Assembly (NCBI RefSeq): GCF_000516985.1
Contig: NW_006917091.1
Span: 5,003,713-5,067,712 of the forward strand
Reading direction: 5' to 3'
From: Pestalotiopsis fici W106-1
Taxonomy: Eukaryota > Ascomycota > Sordariomycetes > Amphisphaeriales > Sporocadaceae
Length of the DNA stretch: 64,000 nt
The position numbers and the translations under genes are program-made. Within the stretch, counting starts at the first letter, position 1; the number at the start of each line of letters is the position of its first letter. Shown piece by piece: positions 25,782-37,386 of the stretch. A model generated the notes under the pieces. That model worked only from the letters and a program-made list of their open reading frames with translations, was not told the origin of the DNA and made no database searches.

Positions 25782-26780
25782 CTATCGGTTGAGCTTCATG
25801 ATGCCTCCAGCCAGCTGGGTAGCCGTGACAACATCAAAGATGTTTGCCAGAAAGTTCATGACAATACTGAGCTCGAGCCCCTTGCCCTTGTTGCAAAACA
25901 AGATTGGCGCGAGCATAGCCGTCAACATGCTCGTGGCAATGGAAAAGTAGAATATGTAGTGGTGGACATCAATCTCCTTTCTTCGCATGTGGTCGTCCAA
26001 GATAGGGACCAAGTGGCAGTAGCTACTCAGAATCTGCAAGAAGAAGCTGCTGAGAAGACCGACGAACTTGGGGTTGCTCGTGCAATGAGCGCTGGCATTC
26101 GGGTCGGGGCATTTGTCGGCGTCGTTGGGGTTGGCGGTCGATACCTGTTCATTGAGGGACATGGTTTTCGAGATACTAAATCCCACGAGCGCACCACTGA
26201 CCGAAAGTGTGACCACGACCAACGTCCAGAGTACGGGTGGTCTGATAAAGTTCTGGATGGCTGCGGTGGCTCTCGAATGTCTGCAATGACAAAACATTGT
26301 GCGTTAGCAAGGTAGAATCAAATGCGAGAAGGTGGTTTCGAGAGTCAAAGCAAAGTATCAAGGTTCCATCTTGTTGCTAGATATGCTGGCTGGATTAAAT
26401 ACTAGGATGTCAACCATCAATTGTTGGCTGGAAGTACCGAGACTGTAGGACTTGTACACCAGTCCCACACAGCCTCGCGCGGCAGTTGACTCAATACGCA
26501 GGTTGGACAGCATTCGTCAAGAGCTGTACGTCTTCGCAGAGGCTCTGAGCGGAGAATATGGCAAGTCCGTTGTCGCAAATAGGAAATGGCTTCGGAGATC
26601 TCGTCTCATTTCTGTCGTCGCCGAACACAGGCTTTCCGCTTTGGGTTGGGCCAGGAATCTTGAGTGCTCGTGTTGGAGTGTATCTGGGTAGAACGGGCGG
26701 ATCGTGATCACAAGGCTGTGGCGTAGGTCAGTTCAAGTTTCCAAGTGAAGAAAGAGTTTGCATCCTTGTACGTACCACAT
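25782..26780 (-). CDS. Four-TM membrane protein, unknown role
   Basis: A spliced gene that single frames hide. Exon 26715-26498 (residues reading ALKIPGPTQSGKPVFG and later SAQSLCEDVQLLTNAVQPA) joins in frame across a 217-bp intron (GTATTG...TTGCAG) to exon 26280-25782, giving QPAHSRATAAIQNFIRPPVLW. The second exon encodes four hydrophobic segments: VLWTLVVVTLSVSGALVGF, FVGLLSSFFLQILSSY, YIFYFSIATSMLTAMLAPIL and IVMNFLANIFDVVTATQLAG. A Pro-rich N-terminal tail precedes them. The first exon is the weak part: ATG TGG TAC at 26780-26772 joins in phase to the acceptor at 26716, giving about 241 residues, but uses a poor GTACAA donor, and the start could lie further upstream. I do not recognise the family. 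Confidence 0.6.
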
Positions 26781-27069
26781 TATGGAGAGATTGGTCCGTA
26801 GTAGTAGTTTAGACGGAATGGAGGACTGGGCTCAGGTAAGACCAAAGCGTTCGACTTGATGGTCTGCGAGAGTGGTAGTTGTACTGGGCTACACGAACTG
26901 AGGAGAGATAGTATGGCTCGAAAATTCCCCGAAACAGAAGAAGAAGAGGAATGTTGGAGTGTAATTGAATCAAACTCGACAACGAGATCTCTGAATTAGT
27001 CTGTAATTAAATGAAACTAGTAGTAAGCTGACAAATAATTGGCTGGGCATATTTGGCTGATTTGATAAT

Positions 27070-27190
27070 TGAATGAATGAAGAGGTGGATGGAATGACGG
27101 AATAGACTGATGGACAGATGAATGAATGAATGAATAAATGATAGAATGATTGAATAGCAAAAGTAAATAAAGGAATGAATGAATGAAGAA
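27070..27190. repeat. Degenerate (GAAT)n repeat
   Basis: Imperfect GAAT/GAAC/GGAT tetranucleotides over roughly 120 bp, with purer stretches near 27117-27135 and 27170-27185. Read on either strand it gives artefactual Ser/Phe/His-rich frames. Confidence 0.85.
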
Positions 27191-27433
27191 GAAGAAAACA
27201 CCAAGGAATAGGATTGAAACTGTTGCTGGATAGATGGAATGGGATCAAAGGGGTGGGATTGAAGAACACCAAGGAGGTATCGCGGTACCAGGGCAAATGA
27301 ATGAAGCAGAGTATCACCAGATAGGCATCCTGCATAGCATAAAGGCAATACTCCGGGCCAAACGAATGCAAACGAGGCCATCACCAAGGGTTGGACACAA
27401 GTAGGTGAACAAACCGAAGAAGTTCAACAATCA

Positions 27434-27764
27434 AACAGGACAGTCTGGCAAGCAAGCTTGGCTCAATGGTTCTAGTATCAGACTAACAATCTCTCTAGAA
27501 AACTTACCGTTCGAACCCCAGGCTTGGACACCAACCTGTTCCCGACTCGACGACAGCCCAGGCTGGAGTGTGGTCGCTCCCCCCAGCCGGGCCCGCTCTC
27601 AACAACAGGTGTGAGTAGTCGGCCTCGCAACTAACAGGAATAGGGCTTCGAATGTTGGGTAGGGGGAAACAGCTAGATGGGATATGAGGGGCTCCGACCA
27701 GAGGTGCGATAGGAGACCTTCGACTCAAGTAAGTACACAATCCCGCAAACCAGACTGTCCTGTT
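27434..27764. mobile_element. 331-bp MITE/SINE-like element with 15-bp TIRs
   Basis: AACAGGACAGTCTGG at 27434-27448 recurs exactly as its reverse complement at 27750-27764, giving perfect 15-bp terminal inverted repeats around 331 bp. Matching stops at both outer and inner edges of the 15 bp, as for defined ends. Just inside the left end lies TGGCTCAATGG (27459-27469), a match to the tRNA A-box, and 50 bp on GTTCGAACCC (27509-27518), close to the B-box. Between them AGA-CTAACAA-TCT could form a small anticodon-like hairpin. T-arm and acceptor pairing are poor, so this is not a working tRNA. No transposase frame and no obvious target duplication are seen. A non-autonomous DNA element or a tRNA-derived SINE relic are both possible. 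Confidence 0.5.
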
Positions 27765-27825
27765 CTCTTTTTTTTTTCTCAAAAATCAGACTATAAGCTA
27801 GACTTGAACGATAACTAGCTTTAGC

Positions 27826-27997
27826 TATGACTTCTCTCTCTTTTGATGACTTCTCTCTTTTGATGACTTCTCTCTTTTGATGACTTCTCTCTTTTGATGA
27901 CTTCTCTCTTTTGATGACTTCTCTCTTTTGATGACTTCTCTCTTTTGATGACTTCTCTCTTTTGATGACTTCTCTCTTTTGATGACTTCTCTTTCGA
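27826..27997. repeat. 17-bp minisatellite, about 10 copies
   Basis: Head-to-tail copies of ATGACTTCTCTCTTTTG. The first copy carries an extra TC and the last diverges at its end (TTTCGATGG); the middle copies look identical. Because 17 is not a multiple of 3, a complete reading frame across it cycles through three frames, giving a Lys/Ser/Glu/Arg peptide repeat on the minus strand that is not taken as a gene. Confidence 0.95.
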
Positions 27998-28224
27998 TGG
28001 CAATACCTCCTCCCCTTCTCAAATCATACATAGCACAGCATTAGGCGACTTTAGTGGTTGAATAATAATATCATTTTTTGGTCTATGGACCACAGTTATC
28101 GAACTCTGTCTGGCCATCTATCCAGACTACTTTGATTTAAAGCTACATGCTACATAATACATTCTGGTATATGGAGTCCAATAATATGCCAAGGGTGGCG
28201 CATTCTCGCTCTGTTGGTACGACT

Positions 28225-31200
28225 CTATCCAACCAACTCATTCTTTTTGAGAATGGCCAACTTTCCACCACAAGCGCAGAATCTCTGCTGGCTGAGCACA
28301 AATGCAATACCCGGCTTGGCCATGACAAAGGGTATGACATCCTCCATTACACTCGCGCAGCGAGAGCATCTGCGCCAATCCACAGCCACCTCCTCCCCGG
28401 AACTATTTGTCAACTTCTTGCCGCGAAAGATTTCGACTCGCTTGAAAAGGTCGACCCTTGCGCCGCGTTCGCGGCGCGCAGCCAAGACTACTTCGTCATC
28501 GTCAACCTCGAGAAGATTGTAATTAGCAAAGAAGAGCTCGGATGGCTGACAAAAAGCGCGGAACTGCGGCAGGTCGGTCTGAAAGAATTTCTTCAGAACC
28601 GTGAGCAACGGGAGAGGCGGCGCATTGCCGAGCAGCATGGTCATTTCGCAGTGAAGCTGCGCGCGCTTGATTGCATCATCTCCGATGGACTTGGGAGGAT
28701 TGGGCTGCGTCTTCTTGGCAGCTTCCATTGCACGATGACTGAATTGAGCAAATTGTTGCGTGTATTGTTGTTTAATGTCCGTGCCAATGGTGGTTAAAAG
28801 CTCATCGAACTTTGAGACATTGACAAGTGGGTTGCTTGTGTAGCGTAGCATTTTTTGGTAGGCCACCTGAAGAGCAGCAGGTGGGGGGTTGGTGGTATTG
28901 GTGTCCATAGTCTCGTAGTAGTTGATTGTTTTGTGGGAGATGAACTGGAGGTGCTGTATCCGTCGGCACACTGCTGAGAGTAGTCCACGGATGGAAGATG
29001 AGAGAATCATGTGCAGAGCTATGTTCTTCTTTGCGAGGAGGTATGGGGTCATCTCCGAGTACTTGGCTGGAGTCGTGAAGTGGTCCTGGAACTTTTGGTC
29101 GTTGAGAAGGCAGAAGAGCGAGTCCACGATCCAGCACAAAAGATCAATGGACCATTTGCAGCATCCGGCAAGAGCATCGACAACCTCTGTGAAACGTCGC
29201 GTGTCAGTTGGTAATTCGGACGAGCTGCTCATGGAAGAAAGACAGCTGAGGGAGGATCGAGTGCTTACCAGGCTCGTCTAGAGGCGTCGTGTTCTTCATA
29301 TGACCGGGGGCATTATTGGCAATCGTGATCAGGATGACAATGTTGCGCAAGTTCAGGGCAAACATGGCCATCTTGCTGCGAAAGCTTCGCTCTTGGAACT
29401 CGCCATTCCATCCAAGGTGGTTGAGCACACTCAGACACAGCTGAAGTAACTGATTGCGGACAAGAGTGTCGTGATGTGGCTCTTCGGAATAGTCGATTGG
29501 AACGCGCATCATTCGGACCATTTCACTAATGAGATCGCAAGGAAATCCTGTCCAGCATGCAAATCAGTATGCTTGCATCCAATATAATAGAGCATTTGCA
29601 CTTACGTGTCTTGCCAAGGAACTGTCTTGCGACTGCAAGGACGTCGTCGATATTGCCGTTCGAGGCAGCTGCCTGGCCAATGGAAATGGTGAGTGCTGCC
29701 ACTACCGCCTGGTATTGTGCTGTGTGATGTTAGCGCCCGTCTCATTGGTGCTAGATTGTTGGGGTCAAGTACAGTCGTTCATAGAAGCCAGATCCGTCAG
29801 CGTGTACGCGACGGTATGCCATTTGACAGTGTTGTCCTCGCAAAGCTGCACTACAGACGCCAATGTGGCAGATACTGCTGCTTGGAGACCTAGAGATGCA
29901 GGTGAGCTTTATGTTTTTGAATATGACTATCCTGGGAGCCAGGCTCACATGATTGTTCTCCATTCTGCGTAAAGCCGGCCTCATGGATGGAATTGATACG
30001 GTCGAGGTTCACCTCTGTCCACAATGGGTTCAGGGTCGTTCGATCTCGATACTCGACGGTCCCGTCACTGTAAGTCACACATATCGCCGTGTTCAAGCGA
30101 ACGAGACTGATGCCGACGGCAATCTTGTTGACGACAACGGGCTCGAGCTTTTTGAGCCTGAAAGCAGGCTGTAACTTGTTCATCAGAAACGATCACATCA
30201 AAGCAATGTATTGAGAACACTTACGGCTGGTGCAGCACCGACACTGTTTCTTCTCGAGCCCAAGTTCTCAAAAGCAGGGTGCAAAGTCTGAGGCTGGTCG
30301 GACGTGACTTCCCATCTGTCGATTATGCTTTGCGCTTCTTGATTGTATGGAGTATCGGCGGTTGGTACGAATGAGCGTACAGCGAGGATGACTGGCCAAA
30401 GCCATGATTTGGTCGTCTGATCAAAAGTACCGGGCACAAATTCGAGGAGTGAAAGCTGGTTTGCCAGCGACTCTGACGGAGGTTCGGTCGTGTTGCCTGG
30501 CAGCCAGCTAGTAATGGCAACATGTTTTCCCGCAAATGATGGATTCAGCGATTGGCCTGCGGCCATCGCGCCCTTCATTGTTTCCTGTGAGAGCCCCCAG
30601 CTGAGCTGGCATTGAGCCAGATGGAGTTGCTTAGATGACGTTGCGAATGCAACCCACATGCATTTGGCTAGGGATATTATCAGATATTGTACAGTGAGAA
30701 GTAGGACTCATGCGGGGTCCTTACCTTTGGTGTCAGGGGCAATGGCTGCATGAGTCACCAGATCATTAGACGAAGTAATATTGTCTAATTCAAATGACGT
30801 CTCCTGGATCTTGTTGTTGTTTTGAGACCAAAACATCTTCAATAAGCCATTCGTGGTGACATAAACCAGAGCTGACCTGGTTGGATTGGGGTGGTATGGA
30901 GCATTGCTGACTTGCAGAGACGTATCAAAGGTGTAGCTGTTACTATTTCCTTCTTTATACGCAGGAGCATGTAGAGGGTTCGCCTGTGCGATATTAGCTG
31001 GGACTCATTCCATAGTTGTTGTGAATGAGGTCAAAGTACCTGGTTTCGATGCGTGGGCAAAAGGTTAAGCCAGAATGTTCCGACGACTGCATTAAGATCA
31101 TCTGTTGGATCATCGTCCCATTTTCTCTGGGTTGTCGGCCGGTTGACGTTTGCGCTGAAGTTGACAATCAGGACTCTGCCCACGGCGTCGATTATGGCAA

Positions 31201-31625
31201 GGTCGGAGGTTTGAGTTGGTGACCAAGCAAGATGCACGATTGGGCCTCCAAGCAAGCTGCCTTCAGGTACGAATGTTGTCGGCTCACTCAGCCCCCAGGA
31301 AGCATCTTTTGGATGGGCACGCAAGTATCTAAGCTCAATAGATCGACCATCAGGTGCCACGGTTGCAATGATGCCTGTTTTGGACCATGCCAGAGACCTG
31401 AAGTCAAGAAGAGTTAGCCACATGACCCGCGCGCCTGCCTATCAAAGAAAGAATAATCATTTACTGGCAGGCCCCGCGAGTTCGGAGCTCGTTGATTCTC
31501 TGCAAGAGACGCTTGCTGGGGCGGGTTTGCAGGTTCATAGCATCGTCGCCAAAAAGATCGTCGACGCCGAGGTCGACTTGCATGTCGGCTTGCGCTGCCA
31601 TGTTGTTATCCAGTATGAGAGGCAT
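28225..31625 (-). CDS. med16: Mediator complex subunit 16 (Med16/Sin4)
   Basis: Tail-module subunit of the Mediator coactivator, linking DNA-bound activators to RNA polymerase II. Nine exons: 31625-31465, 31397-31040, 30983-30725, 30667-30225, 30168-29949, 29889-29773, 29719-29606, 29547-29269, 29186-28225. All eight introns are 53-82 bp and every join keeps frame, giving 970 residues, usual for ascomycete Med16. The N-terminus starts MPLILDNNMAAQ and carries VDDLFGDDA before LLQRINELRTRGACQSLAWSKTG, the start of a WD40-like beta-propeller. The C-terminus ends with a zinc-ribbon-like CSRC...CACGG, typical of fungal Med16. I chose the ATG at 31625 because upstream in-frame codons offer only GTG. 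The subunit call rests on these end motifs and the length. The divergent sirtuin gene lies about 2 kb upstream. Confidence 0.9.
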
Positions 31626-33667
31626 GTTCTCATGGGTCTTTTGAGCAGGCACACGAAGTCGTGATGCTGAAGGGCTGGGCTGTCAACTTATAGGTCGTCC
31701 ACCTCCATCGGTTTGGACTGCTGGACGGAAGTCCGATGATGTCCTTGGTCGCAGCCCAAGCGCAGCAATTGTGAAATTTCAATGGCGAAGGTCCGAAGAG
31801 GGAAATAGTTGAATGAAAGAAGTGATTCTATGGGAATGAATCGCCCCCAAGGCTGCGAAGATGCCTGCGTGATGCACAGTGGAACCTAGCACGGCGCGGC
31901 TGACTGATGGGCGCTGGCAAATTGGTGAACTTCAAGACTGGTAAAAGAATGGTGGGAGGGGGAAAAAAAATAAAAAGGTTGTTGTGACAAGCAACTGGAT
32001 CAACTTATTGGTCCCCAAGAATCTTATTAATCCCGTGCAATCATAGAAGCCAAGAGACTGTTGAGGCTAGAGATGTAATTGCTTCAAGGTGCGCAAATGT
32101 CTCCTATGGGCAGTGAGTATCATGGAGGTAAGTAAAGCTTCTATGGAACCGGAAACCCAGATGCGACCAGCCTATCTAATCATGGCGGCGGCTCCAAAAT
32201 GATCAACGAAGGGGACGAGGGACGGACACCGTGCGCGCTCTCAACTTTGGGGTCCAAGGTTCGCAATCAGCCACACTTGCAGTTCTTGCGCCACAATCAA
32301 AAAGGTGGGACTTCTTCTTCCCCAGTCTCCACTCTGACCTTGACAGATGTGGCGCATCGGCAACGTTAGGTGCGTAATTAGCGTCCAAAAACTCGATCCG
32401 GTAGCATGGCAAGCAAGCATGGGCGGGGGCCACGAGTGTTTATGTTGTCGAAGCAACGGCCAGGGGTCCATAGTCAAAATCCACCGATTAGAAAGAACAA
32501 CTGCAAGCACAACACTCATGATGCGATAATTGATGTGCTTGGTTGATATTGCAATAAAAGCGCTTTCGTATCCATAGTGTCAAAACATATGATTGTGCCT
32601 AATGTCTTCGAGGCGCCGCCGTGGCAAGCTTATCTTGTGGTCTACCATGAGCTAGCCGCCTCCTCCCATGATGAGATTTTGGGGCAAAGGCAGACAATGG
32701 ATGCCGAAGGGTTGAAACTTGCTCTGTAGCGAGGGGCCGGACGAGTTGGAAGCAAACAAAGCTAAAGAAAAAAAAAAGAATTGTTCTTGCCATTCGACCA
32801 TTGTCCATACAAAAACAAATGAATGAGATATGCAGTCAAGTCTGATATTCTAATGTATGTATATATGTACTGCAGGTAAGCTTAATCACTCTCCTGGCGA
32901 TCGTGCGCAGGGTGTCACAAGCCCACGGCATGCCCAGGTGGTTTTCTGATCCCGAAGAAAAAGAACAGTTCGCCCTGCTGCTGCTGACACCCCTTCTGCA
33001 GCCACCCATAAAAACGAGTGACATTGCTGTAAAGTACGTACCTTGATATACCTACCCGATTACCTACCCGACCCCACCCACACACAGCGTGGCAGCCCGT
33101 CATAATAACAGACAGCGCTTCTGCAGTGTAAATAACTAACCCGCCAGTCCAGCACTCAACTTGGCTGATCTGCGCCCCAAAGTCACGCAAAAGGGCCCAG
33201 GCGGTCCAATCTAACTAAACCTAGCAGCAACCGACGACTAACGGAGCCGCAGTCCGTCCCATCCAGCCCAGTCCAGTTACCCATCCCCGTCCAACCACAT
33301 ACCTCCAAAAATCGCCGACCGACCAACGTCTTCACTTCACTCATTCACCCATTTGCCGCATACGCGGAACGAGACGCGAACAACGCACGCCAATTCACGG
33401 TCGCATTTGCATCATTGCTACAATAGCACATGCGTGACTGTGCTGCTCTTTCGTGCGGCGCGCTGTTCACGATCCCATTGCGCAGGGTCAATCGGGCTCT
33501 CTCGTCGTTAGCCTCCCTATTGCCGAAAAGATAGATCTCGACCTGCTTTCTCTCTCTTTTCCTCCTTCCCTGGTATTCTCGGAAAAGACCTGCGCCAACA
33601 AGGCCACACCCGTGCCTTCCTCAGGCTGTCTCCCCGTCAAAGAAAATAATATCCTTTGGCAATTAAA
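31626..33667. promoter_or_regulatory. Divergent intergenic region, Med16/sirtuin
   Basis: About 2 kb between two divergent start codons, so it holds both promoters. The part before the sirtuin (33.2-33.66 kb) is C/T-rich. Short overlapping frames (for example 32203-32519 -, 33453-33827 +) lack support. Confidence 0.55.
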
Positions 33668-35692
33668 ATGGATTCCTCTTCAGACTTGTCCGACCCGCCG
33701 CCCTCGCCGCCCTCCGACCCGCCTACATCCCCATTGTCCGAACTCTCAAAGTCGCCCTCCCTTTCGCCCACATCTCGCTACGTTTCGCCGCCCTCTACGT
33801 TGCCTTCAGGAAGCGCTTCGCCCATGAAAATGTCAGAACCTGTAGTAAAAGACTCCATCTGTGTCAATACTGAAGGCGCAAGACCCGCAAAGCGACGCAA
33901 AATTGAGAAGAAGCCTCGGACCACCGAGTACTTGGATCTGCGAGCTGGCTATGACCACAACGAAGATGATGAGGACTTGGTCAACCGCCTGACCTCTACA
34001 TTGCGCCAGAAGAAGAAAATCGTCATCATTGCAGGTGCAGGAATCTCCGTCTCTGCAGGCAGTAAGGAATTTCTTTTCTTTTTTTCCCTGTGGCTTTCAT
34101 TCAGACCTGATATTTGAAATTAACATGTGATCCCAGTACCTGATTTCCGTTCTTCAAAAGGCCTTTTCAAAACGCTCAAGACAGAGCATAAATTGAAGGC
34201 GTCTGGGCAGCAGCTATTTGATGCTTCTGTATATAAGCACAATGATTCTACCGAGACATTTCACGCCATGGTCCGAGCACTGTCGGATCAGACCAAGCAG
34301 GCAAAGCCATCTGCCTTTCATCATATGATCGCCTCCATCGCAGAGGAGGGCCGTCTGTTGCGCTTGTACACGCAAAACGTTGATGGTATCGATACCTCCA
34401 TGCCACCACTAGCCACCACAGTCCCTCTGGCGCAGGTCGGTGAGGAGAAGGGTTCGTGGCCCAAAACGGTCCAACTCCATGGCGGCCTTGATAAGATGAG
34501 CTGCTCCAAATGCAGCGAACTCTACGACTTTGATGGTTCAGTATTCAACGGCCCTGAGCCACCTCCATGCCCCGGCTGTACAGAGATAGACAATGTACGG
34601 ACCTCTCATGCCGGCAAACGGAGCCACGGCGTCGGTAGACTGAGACCTCGAATGGTTCTTTACAATGAACACAACCCTGATCAAGATGCCATCACCAAGG
34701 TCATCAAGGCTGATACAAAAACACGCCCGGATGCTGTCGTCGTGGTTGGAACCAGCATGAAGATTCCAGGTGTACGAAAGCTTGTGCAGGACCTGTGCTA
34801 CTATACGAGACTGCGACGGGATGGCTTTACTGCTTGGATCAATCTTGACCAGGAACCAAGTGGTGTCGACTTGAAGGACTGCTGGGATCTGGTCGTACGA
34901 GGCAAATGTGACGATGTTGCCACGCTTGTAGGTCTGCCTCATTGGGATGAGAGCCCAGCTCTAGGTCATGATGTCAAGGTGGACGACAAGAAGTTTGAAC
35001 AGGTCAAGGAGACACTCCGAACGACGGAATTGGAAGTTCAAATTCCCCGGTCTCCTGAATTGTCTATTGCCTCTGTCAAGGAGGAGTCTCGTGCTACAAC
35101 ACCGGCCGAGGCACAGTCACAGATGTTGGAGAAGATTCGCGGCATGCCTACCCCAACAGCTAGTCCCAAGATGCGAACCGCACTGCCTCAGATATCTCAG
35201 AAACCTCTGGCAAAGACGAAGCAGAGCCAGCTTCTCTTTTCCAATGCTGCCTCCAAGTCAACACCTGCTCCAGCGGGCAAAGAGACAAAGAAACGAAGCC
35301 GTAAGCCTGCACAGACGAAGAAGGCTGAACCAAAGCCCAAACCGACCATCAAGAATGCTTTCAAGGCAACCAAATCGCAAGTTGCTGCATCTGCCAAGGG
35401 CCCTGCCAAAAGAGGTCTGGATAGTGATCAGTCGTTGAAAGCGATGGACGATGCCCAAACCAACTGGAAATCCAACTTTCCATTTTCGCTACGCCCCAGC
35501 GCCACTAGCGAGTCAAAAGGAGAAAGGGAACGTATTCGCTTTGAAAGCACAACTGGCCAACTTCAAACATCTTTGAGAGAAACCGAGACTCAACGAGGAC
35601 CTACAACACCCAAACAGGAGGGGTCGTCTAGCGAGACGGAGACCATTAGCCCGCCGTCCAAGCCAAGAGGATTGTCCGCCATGATAGACTGA
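33668..35692 (+). CDS. hst4: Sirtuin, Hst3/Hst4-type NAD-dependent deacetylase
   Basis: NAD-dependent protein deacetylase of the fungal Hst3/Hst4 group, whose known members remove acetyl from histone H3 Lys56 and protect genome stability. Exons 33668-34061 and 34137-35692 (75-bp intron, GTAAGG...CCCAG) give 649 residues; the join rebuilds GAGISVSAGIPDFRSSKG, the NAD-binding signature. Also visible: TQNVDGID at about 210, QLHGG with the predicted catalytic His246, zinc ligands Cys254/257 and Cys276/279 (CSKC...CPGC), and GTSMKIPGV. A Ser/Pro-rich N-terminus carries a basic AKRRKIEKK stretch, a likely nuclear signal. Beyond about residue 390 a long Lys/Pro/Ser-rich tail is probably disordered. 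The start is the first ATG; a TTG 12 bp upstream is in frame but unlikely. Hst3 versus Hst4 cannot be separated by eye. Confidence 0.92.
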
Positions 35693-35820
35693 TGTCCGGA
35701 CTCGCCTTGTACATATCATACAGGGACCAATGCGTCGCTGGATGCTCTGATTTGAAAAATGCCCATGCCCACTCGACTGACAGTCAGGTGGAAGAAGAGG
35801 ATCATTGCATATATACATCT

Positions 35821-35842
35821 ACAACAACAACAACAACAACAC
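35821..35842. repeat. (ACA)n microsatellite
   Basis: Seven ACA units in the probable 3' UTR of the sirtuin gene. Confidence 0.9.
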
Positions 35843-36152
35843 TGGTAAATGCATCGCGGCGTTGGGGAGTATCTTATGCTCAAGAGCTGAGCTGCATTTG
35901 TTATTGATTTTTTTCTCTATTTCCCCAAAGTCGTCAAGGCACGTTCGATGAATGATGCCTCCTTGAAAGAGAGACGTTTTGGCGCGGACGAGTATAGTTA
36001 CAGCTAGATAGTGCCAAGCTTATGTAGCATTGGATAATGAAAGCTGTTGACAACAACCGGTGTACGGAGCACCAGAGGGCGAATTGTTGAAAAACCCCGA
36101 TTTTAGCCTTATACGCTCATCCCTCCGTGATTATAATAAGAAGATTATAATA

Positions 36153-36340
36153 AATGAGAAAATGAGAAAATGAGAAAATGAGAAAATGAGAAAATGAGAA
36201 AATGAGAAAATGAGAAATAAAAAAAATAAGAAACCTTTTTTCTTTCTTTTTTTTTTCTTTCTCTTTCTCTTTTATCTCTCTTCTTCTCTTCTATTTCTCT
36301 TTCTCTTTTATTTCTCTTTTTTCTTTCTATTTTCTTTTTT
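36153..36340. repeat. (GAGAAAAT)n plus pyrimidine tract
   Basis: About eight copies of the 8-mer GAGAAAAT (36153-36219) give a purine-rich plus strand. After a short A-rich bridge the strand switches to an almost pure pyrimidine stretch (TTTCTTTCTCTTTCTCTT-type) to about 36340. The two arms are roughly complementary and could form an imperfect foldback. Confidence 0.9.
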
Positions 36341-37227
36341 AAAAGAAAAATCCTAAAAAGGGGGTGGACTTTTGCAAATAGGATGATTTTATCCAATAAT
36401 TGGGTTTTCAACAGTTTGCCCTCTGAGCATCCGTACCGGTGCAGGAGATGATGTGCAACACTTGAACCCCATGCCCAAGAACCACATCAAACAAGCTTGA
36501 TTCAATTGGTTCGCCATATCTCGGAATACTCGCTACTGTCACGGGTTTTCCGAGAATCTGGGGAATGCTCAGAGGAGGAGTCGGCAAAATAAGGTGGCCG
36601 GGAAACGCTGCCGACTGGACCGCACAAACAGCCGCCTGACAGCCCCTGGCCACAGTTGGGCCTTCCTATTCGAGCAACATGATCGGTACCGAACTCTTTC
36701 ACAGACTTCTTACAAATAATCTTACAAAGAATAGAAACGAAGCCCGATATTGACATTTTATAAAGGGACGCGTGTTGCCAAGACGGGACAGACCAACGTT
36801 CCCCGCATGTTCTATATCTTTTTACGAGCAGTCGGAATTTCTGCTTCTTTTCTTTGGCGCTGTTTGTTGGCTTGCCTCCCTCTCCAACCTCACACCTCCC
36901 CTTCAGGCACCAGGAGTAGGTCGCATCATGGGCGGCCGGGCCAAGACTCCAATCGGCAGCGACGATTATCCGTCCGGGACTGTCTCGTTTTTTTCTTCTT
37001 CTCGACGGCGCAAAGTCGCAAAAAGCACAATTAACCTTATTGATACCTTCTTGTTGTAGATTGTTGGTCCGTCTGGGGAGGATTGCGTTACACACGCCGC
37101 ATAGGGGTCCAGAGTCTCGGCGTCGAATATCGGGATTTCTCAGAAAAGAATTAATATTGGTTGCAACATGGATACAAGGTATGCAAAAAGCATGGGGAAG
37201 AGAGGCTCTCTCCACGTGAAGGAATAA

Positions 37228-37248
37228 TTATATATATATATATATATA
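37228..37248. repeat. (AT)n microsatellite
   Basis: Run of alternating A and T, about 20 bp, in the region just upstream of the tyrosinase gene. Confidence 0.9.
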
Positions 37249-37386
37249 GGAACGGAATTGCGAGAGAAAAGACTAGTATTTAGAGGTACCAGGAGACTCT
37301 TCGATATTTCAAGTAGTCGAAGAACGAAGCTCCTACGGGTGATATTCGTTACTGAACAACATCTAGATAAAAGTTTGTGGGGAAAC

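Larger units (their letters stand above)
26781..28224. other. Repeat-rich intergenic block
   Basis: About 1.4 kb between the four-TM gene and the 3' end of Med16. In order it holds a degenerate GAAT-type repeat, a 331-bp element with inverted termini and a 17-bp minisatellite, each listed separately. No gene is supported. The repetitive peptide frames at 27821-28031 (-) are by-products of the minisatellite. Confidence 0.7.
35693..37386. other. Intergenic, sirtuin to tyrosinase
   Basis: About 1.7 kb: sirtuin 3' region with an (ACA)n run, an 8-bp tandem repeat followed by a long pyrimidine tract, and an (AT)n run about 150 bp before the tyrosinase ATG. The 237-codon minus frame at 36502-37215 overlaps several frames on the other strand and has no recognisable domain, so it is not called. 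Confidence 0.6.

Noticed and set aside
27821..28031. Lys/Glu/Ser/Arg-rich repeat peptide on the minus strand
   Set aside because: Direct product of reading the 17-bp minisatellite; no gene around it.
36502..37215. 237-codon minus-strand frame
   Set aside because: Overlaps frames on the other strand; Cys/Arg/Ser-rich translation with no recognisable family.
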